28,542 nt of DNA. Origin: JBBIQZ01 sp037442065 (GTDB taxonomy: Bacteria > Patescibacteriota > CPR2_A > CG2-30-33-46). Position 1 is the first letter of the stretch; every line of letters begins with the position of its first letter. The translations under genes and the position numbers were made by a program. The notes beneath the pieces are model-generated. The model saw nothing but the letters and a program-made list of their open reading frames with translations. It was not told where the DNA came from and did not search any database. Positions 23,734 through 28,542 of this stretch are shown here, in pieces. Location: assembly GCA_037442065.1 (NCBI GenBank), contig JBBIQZ010000008.1, positions 1-28,542 of the forward strand, written 5' to 3'.

Positions 23734-24330
23734 ATGAGTGAGGAAAATTTAGTAAAAACCTTTTACAGGTTAAAAAAAGAGATCGCTCAAGAGTATAAAA
23801 AATATATCCAGCCCTCTAAAGTAAAGCCGATAAAACTTGAGGTATTGGGTTTTAATAAAACCAAATATTCCAGTTATCCATATCAACGTTTAAGAAACAT
23901 TCCCGCCTTCTATGAGCATGAAAAAAGAGCGATAATTTTTAATAAGAATTTACTAAAATTTCTAAATAAACAACTGATTCTAAATATTCTCTATCATGAA
24001 TTTCTTCATGCCATAAGTTTTAGGTCTATAAGTAGAAAAACAGGAAAAACTATATTAAGATCTGGTTTTTATGCTCAGGAATTTTCTGCAAAAAGAAAAA
24101 GGGATATTTTTAAAAAATTAAATGAAGGTATTATCCAATATTTCACCAACAAAAAAACAGGAAAAATTAAAAATGCTGGTTACCAAAAAGAAGCCAAGAT
24201 TTTAACAAAGATTGTAAAAAACCTGGATGAAGAACTTTTAAAAAAACTTTTCTTTAAAGGTAAGATCGAAGAGTTTAAAAAAATAGTTTTAAAAAATTCT
24301 GACGGAAATTTACTTAAAAAATTAGCCTAA
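23734..24330 (+). CDS. Putative zincin metallopeptidase (HExxH)
   Basis: 198 aa. HEFLH (H88, E89, H92) in YHEFLHAISF is a zinc-protease motif, and NEGIIQYFT (E131, about 40 residues later) supplies a gluzincin-like third ligand. The preceding strand FYEHEKRAIIFNKNLL and helix NKQLILNILYHEF fit the edge strand and active-site helix of zincins. There is no signal peptide or membrane segment, so it should be cytoplasmic. The rest is lysine-rich and matches no family I can name; the substrate is unknown. It is monocistronic with a leaderless promoter and a strong terminator. Confidence 0.7.
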   Translation: MSEENLVKTFYRLKKEIAQEYKKYIQPSKVKPIKLEVLGFNKTKYSSYPYQRLRNIPAFYEHEKRAIIFNKNLLKFLNKQLILNILYHEFLHAISFRSISRKTGKTILRSGFYAQEFSAKRKRDIFKKLNEGIIQYFTNKKTGKIKNAGYQKEAKILTKIVKNLDEELLKKLFFKGKIEEFKKIVLKNSDGNLLKKLA

Positions 24331-24332
24331 AT

Positions 24333-24370
24333 AAAATAAGCCCTGAAAATCGGGGCTTATTTTATTTTTT
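24333..24370. terminator. Bidirectional terminator between the zincin and the KGG genes
   Basis: AAAATAAGCCC (24333-24343) pairs with GGGCTTATTTT (24353-24363), with T-rich tails on both strands. It ends the zincin on the plus strand and the KGG pair on the minus strand. Confidence 0.88.
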
Positions 24371-24545
24371 ATCGTCCCATTGCTCGGCGGCCTTCTTCTA
24401 TCAATTTTCTTACTGTTTGACCGCCCTTTTTGCCGATAGACTGATAAAATTCTTTTCCGTACTTTCTGGAAGTTGCTGTTCCTCCTCTTCTACCAGCTTC
24501 TTGAGTTGTGATAGGCTCTTCGCCCATCGTTCTCCTTCTAGCCAT
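24369..24545 (-). CDS. KGG-motif stress-type mini-protein (second of tandem pair)
   Basis: 58 aa, basic, glycine-rich: TTQEAGRRGGTATSRKYG, then EFYQSIGKKGGQTVRKLIEEG. The GKKGG unit after a YGxEFYxxIG helix is the GsiB/con-10-type repeat (stress-induced KGG motif). This copy holds one full unit plus the TTQEAGRRGG lead. An AGGAGGTT Shine-Dalgarno sits before the ATG, as in the upstream paralogue nine bases away. Relatives are hydrophilic, stress- or desiccation-linked proteins; the role here is inferred only from family. Confidence 0.85.
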   Translation of the reverse strand: MARRRTMGEEPITTQEAGRRGGTATSRKYGKEFYQSIGKKGGQTVRKLIEEGRRAMGR

Positions 24546-24554
24546 ATAAACCTC

Positions 24555-24770
24555 CTATTTATTTTTAGCTTCTTCTATTAATCTTCTAACTGTTCCACCA
24601 CCCTTTTTACCGATCTGCTGGTAAAACTCCGGGCCATACATATCTCTTACAGTTGTTCCGCCCATTTTTCCAATTTGCTGGTAGAATTCTTTACCATATT
24701 TTCTAGAAGTTGATTGTCCACCCATTCTTCCTGCTTCTTGAGTTGTCATTGGATTTTTTTGATTTGCCAT
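24555..24770 (-). CDS. KGG-motif stress-type mini-protein (first of tandem pair)
   Basis: 71 aa with two repeat units (KYGKEFYQQIGKMGG and MYGPEFYQQIGKKGG) after MTTQEAGRMGG. It ends TVRRLIEEAKNK, like its downstream paralogue (TVRKLIEEG), and has the same AGGAGGTTTAT upstream sequence, so the pair arose by tandem duplication. It has one more repeat unit than the second copy. It is hydrophilic and probably partly unfolded; GsiB/con-10-like proteins rise under stress. Confidence 0.9.
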   Translation of the reverse strand: MANQKNPMTTQEAGRMGGQSTSRKYGKEFYQQIGKMGGTTVRDMYGPEFYQQIGKKGGGTVRRLIEEAKNK

Positions 24771-24891
24771 ATAAACCTCCTTTATTTTTTTAAAATCCTT
24801 TTTTATCTAGACTATTTAGAGTTATTCCCTGCTTGTCTTTAAAGCTACTGATTTACCTAACCTTTACCCTTTAATCTTCATCTTTATTTTA

Positions 24892-24910
24892 ATGATAGTA
24901 TGTATATCAT
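24892..24910. promoter_or_regulatory. Inverted repeat upstream of the KGG operon
   Basis: ATGATA (24892-24897) and TATCAT (24905-24910), seven bases apart, lie in the roughly 300-base region between the divergent KGG and DUF5679 genes. It is a possible operator or leader hairpin. Confidence 0.35.
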
Positions 24911-24936
24911 TTATATTGATAGCTAAACTCATCATT

Positions 24937-24966
24937 TTTAAAGATTATTTTTGTAAGTATTGTCAA
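24937..24966 (-). promoter_or_regulatory. Possible distal promoter of the KGG operon
   Basis: Read on the minus strand: TTGACA (24966-24961), 18-base spacer, weak TTTAAA (24942-24937). It would give a long leader of about 160 bases. A nearer promoter may exist. Confidence 0.35.
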
Positions 24967-25026
24967 TCTGAGCAAATTTTACGCAGGCTTGATTTTTACG
25001 CAAGATTTGTTGTAAAATTAAATAAA

Positions 25027-25056
25027 TTGCACCTTAAGCCTAAAATTATTTATAAT
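25027..25056 (+). promoter_or_regulatory. Promoter of the DUF5679 gene
   Basis: TTGCAC (25027-25032), 18-base spacer, perfect TATAAT (25051-25056). AAGGAGG (25074-25080) lies four bases before the ATG. Confidence 0.65.
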
Positions 25057-25084
25057 AAGGTTAGCTAATCTTTAAGGAGGTCTT

Positions 25085-25228
25085 ATGGAAGCTTATTGTG
25101 TTAAGTGCCGAGCTAAAAAGGAAATGCAAAACGCACAGGAAATCACAATGAAGAATGGAAAGCCGGCATCACAAGGAACTTGTCCTGACTGTGGGACAAA
25201 AATGTTCAAAATCGGTAAAGCTAGCTAA
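25085..25228 (+). CDS. DUF5679 zinc-ribbon mini-protein
   Basis: 47 aa. MEAYCVKCRAKKEM and GTCPDCGTKMF supply two CxxC knuckles (C5/C8 and C33/C36), with TMKNGKPASQG between them. This is the DUF5679 pattern found widely in CPR and Actinobacteria. It likely binds one zinc and may contact nucleic acid or a partner protein; the function is unknown. It has a near-perfect Shine-Dalgarno and a terminator of its own. Confidence 0.92.
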   Translation: MEAYCVKCRAKKEMQNAQEITMKNGKPASQGTCPDCGTKMFKIGKAS

Positions 25229-25240
25229 GAAAGCGTAGAG

Positions 25241-25260
25241 AAAGCCCAAAGGGGCTTTTT
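25241..25260 (+). terminator. Terminator of the DUF5679 gene
   Basis: AAAGCCC (25241-25247), loop AAAG, GGGCTTT (25252-25258) and further T. Confidence 0.85.
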
Positions 25261-25273
25261 CTATTTATTAAGA

Positions 25274-25300
25274 ACTAATTCTTGCTAAGCAAGAATTAGT
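25274..25300. repeat. Perfect 12-bp inverted repeat upstream of tRNA-Glu
   Basis: ACTAATTCTTGC (25274-25285), loop TAA, GCAAGAATTAGT (25289-25300). No T-run follows on either side, so it is not a typical terminator. Confidence 0.7.
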
Positions 25301-25335
25301 GCTGGATTTATTCCCGATCTTATGATTTTATAACT

Positions 25336-25410
25336 GCCGCCATCGTCTAGTGGTTAGGACGCCAGGTTCTCATCCTGGTAACAGGGGTTCGACTCCCCTT
25401 GGCGGTACCA
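25336..25410 (+). tRNA. tRNA-Glu (anticodon UUC), CCA encoded
   Basis: 75 bases. The acceptor GCCGCCA pairs with TGGCGGT (first pair G-U). The anticodon stem GCCAGG/CCTGG holds loop TTCTCAT with anticodon TTC. T-arm GGGGTTCGACTCCCC. Discriminator A then CCA at 25408-25410. A TATGAT about ten bases upstream (25321-25326) may be the -10 box. Confidence 0.95.
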
Positions 25411-25559
25411 AACTTTAAGGGATTTGAAAAAAAATCATAAACCTTGCCGCATCTTAAGCATTTTATACTCATATTAAAGATTAAAACATTTCCACATTGG
25501 CAAGTGAAATAATCCAGAGATAAATCATCTCGCGGTTTTTTAAGAGTTATGTTTTTCAT
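25347..25559 (-). CDS. Possible zinc-ribbon small protein running antisense into tRNA-Glu
   Basis: 70 aa. The N-terminal 50 residues look protein-like: DYFTCQCGNVLIF and SIKCLRCGKVYDFF provide CxC and CxxC pairs, similar in layout to Com-type zinc fingers. The last 20 residues are only the reverse complement of tRNA-Glu. The coding part upstream of the tRNA may be real, with its stop falling inside the tRNA by chance or after loss of the original 3' end. There is no clear Shine-Dalgarno. Confidence 0.35.
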   Translation of the reverse strand: MKNITLKKPRDDLSLDYFTCQCGNVLIFNMSIKCLRCGKVYDFFSNPLKFGTAKGSRTPVTRMRTWRPNH

Positions 25560-25592
25560 AAATAGAATATATATTTATTTTTTAAAAAAGAT

Positions 25593-25646
25593 GATAGAAA
25601 AACCCCTAAATTTTTTTAAAAACTTTTAAGAAAATTTAGGGGTTTT
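25593..25646 (-). terminator. Terminator of the DUF3048 gene
   Basis: A 15-base stem, AAAACCCCTAAATTT (25599-25613) with AAATTTAGGGGTTTT (25632-25646), 18-base loop; on the minus strand it ends in TTTTTCTATC, 22 bases after the stop codon. Confidence 0.85.
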
Positions 25647-25667
25647 AGCCTAACTATAGCTTGCTGT

Positions 25668-26810
25668 CTATTCGCTTGAAACCTTGGTATCATCAGGAAC
25701 AAGTTCTATCCATATTGGTCCTCTATCAAATTCTACCTCTTTGCCATTATCGGAATAAAATTTCGTTCTTTGTTTGCGATCTGATTTTTTCCAGCTTCCT
25801 TGAATTTTGTTTCCGTCCATAAATATTGTAGTCTTTCCAGTACCTTCAATTTCTAATTCAATGCCATTATTGGAGTCTCCCACCTTTTTCCAGCTCTTAA
25901 CATATTGGATGATTACCGTTTTGGCTTTTATCTGTTCTTTGGAGTTTTTATCGATATGGGGTTTTCCAGCGAGATTTCTTTTATATTCGTTTTTATCTTT
26001 ATCATAAAAATAATCCACTTTGTAGCTTATTGTTGAAAAATTAACGGAAATTTTTTGAGTATTGCCTCTTTTATTCAGTTTTTCATCATCCTTAAATAAC
26101 CATTTGTCATAGCTTGTGTTAACATCCCAGTTTTTACTTTCCCCCGCTGATCTTAATTTATCGGTAGTTGTGTAAAGATTATGTGGAGCAAATCTGTTTT
26201 TATCTCTCCAGAAAAAATTTCCTAAAGAAAATTCATCTAGATTATAAAAACCTGATAATTCTTTTATTAAAGCCAAAGCATCGGCATTCCCGCCGGCATG
26301 AGCGTAAAAAGCGTTATATTCGTCGGCTAATTTTACAAAATAAGTTCTAGCGCTTCTTACTGGTCCTACTTCTGAAGCATCATTCTCAACAAAGAATGCC
26401 AAAAATCGGGTTATTCCTCCCTCGGTTAATGCTTCGTAAACAAGGCCAGCTTTGTTTAATCCGGATTGCGGTCGGGCATCGGGATGGTTCTCTATCATAA
26501 CTGCTTCCGGTCTTCTTTTCGATTTTTCTTTAGTTGTTAGAACGCCGTTTAGCGGTGATTCGGTATCAAAAGGTGAAGTTTCTACCTTTTCGCCTACAGT
26601 TAAGTTTTTGGGTATTTCTTCTAATTTCTTCCTTGCTCCCGGCCACAGAAAATATAAACCTATTAAAATCAGAAGGATAAAAAGGATTCCAAAGATAATA
26701 ATTTTTCTTCTTTTTTTACCTTTAGGCTTTTTAGAAGGATTTTTCTCGGTTTCTTTTAAATTTTTATTCCCGTCCTTCAAGACTTGGAGATCAGTTATAT
26801 ACTTAGTCAT
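25668..26810 (-). CDS. DUF3048 (YerB-like) membrane-anchored protein
   Basis: 380 aa. A charged 35-residue cytoplasmic tail (KKPKGKKRRK) is followed by one membrane helix (about 37-56, IIIFGILFILLILIGLYFLW) and a large external domain. SPLNGVL, RRPEAVMIENHPDARPQSGLNKAGLVYEALTEGGITRFLAFF, VGPVRSARTYFVKLADEYNAFYAHAGG and HNLYTT are the strongly conserved DUF3048 blocks. The C-terminal part (YKVDYFYDKDKNEYKRNLAGKPHID ... DRGPIWIELVP) matches the second YerB domain. The family faces the outside of the cell; its function is unknown, with a cell-wall role often suspected. Here a membrane anchor replaces the lipoprotein signal of Bacillus YerB. A TATAAT (26839-26834 on the minus strand) gives a short leader without a Shine-Dalgarno. 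Confidence 0.9.
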   Translation of the reverse strand: MTKYITDLQVLKDGNKNLKETEKNPSKKPKGKKRRKIIIFGILFILLILIGLYFLWPGARKKLEEIPKNLTVGEKVETSPFDTESPLNGVLTTKEKSKRRPEAVMIENHPDARPQSGLNKAGLVYEALTEGGITRFLAFFVENDASEVGPVRSARTYFVKLADEYNAFYAHAGGNADALALIKELSGFYNLDEFSLGNFFWRDKNRFAPHNLYTTTDKLRSAGESKNWDVNTSYDKWLFKDDEKLNKRGNTQKISVNFSTISYKVDYFYDKDKNEYKRNLAGKPHIDKNSKEQIKAKTVIIQYVKSWKKVGDSNNGIELEIEGTGKTTIFMDGNKIQGSWKKSDRKQRTKFYSDNGKEVEFDRGPIWIELVPDDTKVSSE

Positions 26811-26883
26811 CTTATCGCTTAGTTACTAAATCAATTATATAACTTTTTATAAAAAATAGAGATATTATAAATTTTTGGAAATT

Positions 26884-26957
26884 TGGTTCCGGGGCAGGGA
26901 TTCGAACCCCGGTTAGCGGATCCAAATTCCGCTGTCCTACCACTAGACGACCCCGGA
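26884..26957 (-). tRNA. tRNA-Gln (anticodon UUG), CCA encoded
   Basis: 74 bases on the minus strand. Acceptor TCCGGGG/CCCCGGA with the U1-A72 pair typical of bacterial tRNA-Gln; anticodon stem GCGGA/TCCGC around ATTTGGA (anticodon TTG); T-arm GGGGTTCGAATCCC; 3' ACCA encoded. A TATAAT on the minus strand (26981-26976) about 12 bases upstream is a likely -10 box. Confidence 0.95.
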
Positions 26958-27001
26958 TTTAAAAATAACTCTTTAATTATAAATTAAAATTCAGTCTTTT
27001 T

Positions 27002-28441
27002 CTAATGCTTTTTGATCTTTTTCCAATGAATACCATAAGGAGTATCTTCTATTTCAATTCCTTCTTCCTCAAGCTGATCCCTTAGTGCATCAGCCCTTGC
27101 CCAGTCTTTAGCTTTTCGGGCATTTTCTCTTTCTTCAATCAGCATTTTTAAATCATCCCCCAACTCTTCTTCTTCGTGCTCTATTTTTTCTAAAAATCCC
27201 AAGACCGAATCAAAAACCTTAATTGCATTTTTAGTTTGCTCTTGATCTTTTTGTGAGAAATTTTTGGATTCTATCTCTTTGTTTATCATCTTTATCATTT
27301 CAAAAATCATGGCTAATGCTTTTGGGGTATTTAAATCATCATCCATAAATTCTTCAAATTTCTTTTTTGTGTTTTCGATAGTTCTTTGAATTTTGGGGTT
27401 TTTTTTAGTTTGCGGAAATTTTCCGTGATCAATTTGAAAAATAAAATCTCCCAAATTTAAAAGGGTTTTTTCGGCCGATTTTAAGGAATCGAATGTAAAA
27501 TTTATAACATCCTTATAATGAGAAGTTAAAAATAAATAACGCAAAGCAAGAGGACTGTAATTTTTTTTCTCCAAATCGCGGAGAGTATAAAAATTGCCAA
27601 GTGATTTAGACATTTTTTGGCCGTCAACCAATAAGTGTCGGGTATGAATCCAAAAATTAACAAATTTTTTACCAGTCGCGGCCTCAGATTGGGCTATTTC
27701 GTCTTCGTGGTGAGGAAAAACATTATCTTCTCCGCCGGTATGAATGTCGAAAGTTTCTCCTAAATACTTAATGCTCATTGCCGAACATTCTATGTGCCAG
27801 CCAGGATAGCCCTTCCCCCAAGGAGAATCCCATTGCATTAATCTTTTAGGCTCAGCTTTTTTCCATAGAGCAAAATCAAGGGTTGATTTTTTTTCTTTTT
27901 TAGGCAATACCCTAGCCCCAGACTTTAAATTTTCAATTGTGTTACCGGAAAGCATCCCGTATTTAGAAAAGCGAGAAACTTCATAGTAAACCGAACCATT
28001 TTTAACATAGGCATACCCTTTTTCTATTAATTGCTTAATTAGTTTTATCATTTCTGAGATATGTTCAGTAGCCCTTGGATAAACGTTAGCCATTTTAATA
28101 TTAAATTTTTCTTCATCTTCTAAAAACGCTTGTTCATAAAAACGAGCAACGTCAAAGGGAGATTTATGTTCTTTTTGGGCAGTTTTTAAAATTTTGTCTT
28201 GGCCGTCATCACTGTCAGCAAACATATGACCAACATCAGTAATATTTTTTACTAAATCAACCTTTAATCCTTTGTATTCTAAAAATCTTCGTAAAATATC
28301 CGAAGTTAAAAATGACCTTAGATTTCCAATATGGATATAATCATAAACAGTGGGACCACAAGTATAAATACCTACTTGTTTGCCTTTAAGTGGCTTAAAT
28401 TCTTCTTTTTTCTTAGTTAGCGTGTTATAAAGTTTTAACAT
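27002..28441 (-). CDS. cysS: Cysteinyl-tRNA synthetase
   Basis: 479 aa, class I synthetase charging tRNA-Cys. YTCGPTVYDYIHIGNLRSF holds zinc ligand C28 and the HIGH-type motif HIGN (37-40). GWHIECSAMS and FPHHEDEIAQSE hold the remaining zinc ligands. KMSKSLGNF is the KMSKS loop. The DALR-like anticodon region includes DDLNTPKALAMIFEM, and the tail RADALRDQLEEEGIEIEDTPYGIHWKK is diagnostic of CysRS over MshC. The promoter lies directly upstream and no Shine-Dalgarno is seen. It is followed on the same strand by tRNA-Gln and the DUF3048 gene. Confidence 0.97.
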   Translation of the reverse strand: MLKLYNTLTKKKEEFKPLKGKQVGIYTCGPTVYDYIHIGNLRSFLTSDILRRFLEYKGLKVDLVKNITDVGHMFADSDDGQDKILKTAQKEHKSPFDVARFYEQAFLEDEEKFNIKMANVYPRATEHISEMIKLIKQLIEKGYAYVKNGSVYYEVSRFSKYGMLSGNTIENLKSGARVLPKKEKKSTLDFALWKKAEPKRLMQWDSPWGKGYPGWHIECSAMSIKYLGETFDIHTGGEDNVFPHHEDEIAQSEAATGKKFVNFWIHTRHLLVDGQKMSKSLGNFYTLRDLEKKNYSPLALRYLFLTSHYKDVINFTFDSLKSAEKTLLNLGDFIFQIDHGKFPQTKKNPKIQRTIENTKKKFEEFMDDDLNTPKALAMIFEMIKMINKEIESKNFSQKDQEQTKNAIKVFDSVLGFLEKIEHEEEELGDDLKMLIEERENARKAKDWARADALRDQLEEEGIEIEDTPYGIHWKKIKKH

Positions 28442-28450
28442 CTTAATCTA

Positions 28451-28478
28451 AATATAATATTTCTTGAAAGTTTTACAA
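28451..28478 (-). promoter_or_regulatory. Promoter giving a near-leaderless cysS transcript
   Basis: Read on the minus strand: TTGTAA (28478-28473), 16-base spacer, TATATT (28456-28451). Expected start is about 28444, three bases before the ATG (A at 28441). Confidence 0.55.
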
Positions 28479-28500
28479 AATAAAAACCTCTTTAGGAGGT
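28474..28500 (-). terminator. Terminator of an upstream minus-strand gene outside the window
   Basis: On the minus strand ACCTC, loop CTAAA, GAGGT, then TTTTATTTT. It overlaps the cysS -35 box, so the preceding gene must end just beyond the window edge. The remaining 28501-28542 holds nothing else I can identify. Confidence 0.7.
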
Positions 28501-28542
28501 ACAATTTAATTTTAACAAGACAAAAAAATAATAGCAAGGTTT

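Noticed and set aside
24555..24770. KGG repeats as a possible CRISPR or tandem DNA repeat
   Set aside because: The periodicity is in the protein, the units are diverged at DNA level, and there are no spacers.
26452..26829. 125-aa plus-strand ORF opposite the DUF3048 gene
   Set aside because: Its hydrophobic runs are the antisense of lysine-rich and membrane codons of the real gene.

Overview
The window is AT-rich, densely packed bacterial chromosome. It looks like a member of the Candidate Phyla Radiation (Patescibacteria); this is an inference from gene content and not a lineage assignment. The clues are a sigma-region-4/HARE-HTH protein next to a VirD4/HerA-like ATPase, tandem KGG-motif mini-proteins, a DUF5679 zinc ribbon, a DUF3048 protein, RtcB with archease, and several genes that appear to be transcribed without a leader. 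The cell keeps peptidoglycan synthesis and division genes (murD, murI, murC, murB, ftsQ), so it is walled.

Layout. 1-4.1 kb: a membrane protein with a degenerate HEPN-like domain, then dnaE. 4.1-5.1 kb: an isolated acetylglutamate-kinase-like gene with its own promoter and terminator. 5.1-8.3 kb: an RNA-repair operon, cca-archease-rtcB. The rtcB gene is split by a 10-N assembly gap that breaks the frame. 8.3-8.45 kb: a collapsed scar of a MacB-type ABC transporter, in which the start of the ATPase is fused to the end of the permease. 8.5-11.3 kb: an FMN-binding protein, murD and murI. 11.4-15.4 kb: the sigma-4/HARE protein and the T4SS-like ATPase. 15.5-18.6 kb (minus strand): murC-murB-ftsQ. 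18.8-23.4 kb: a signalling block with a degenerate GGDEF-like protein, a soluble GAF-PAS-PAS histidine kinase, a receiver-only response regulator and a convergent CdaR/PucR-type regulator. 23.4-25.6 kb: a hairpin-rich intergenic region, a leaderless zincin, two KGG mini-proteins, DUF5679, tRNA-Glu and a possible zinc-ribbon ORF antisense to that tRNA. 25.6-28.5 kb (minus strand): a DUF3048 protein, tRNA-Gln and cysS.

Two modes of translation initiation stand out. One group of genes (murD, the response regulator, the KGG genes, DUF5679, the NAGK-like gene) has a clear Shine-Dalgarno. Another group (cca, the sigma-4/HARE gene, murC, the zincin, cysS and the dead ABC gene) has a -10 box whose expected transcription start falls on or within a few bases of the ATG, with no Shine-Dalgarno. 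The most unusual items are this leaderless set, the ABC-transporter scar, the degenerate GGDEF protein beside a soluble two-component pair, and the rtcB gap. No CRISPR array, insertion sequence, rRNA or prophage was seen.
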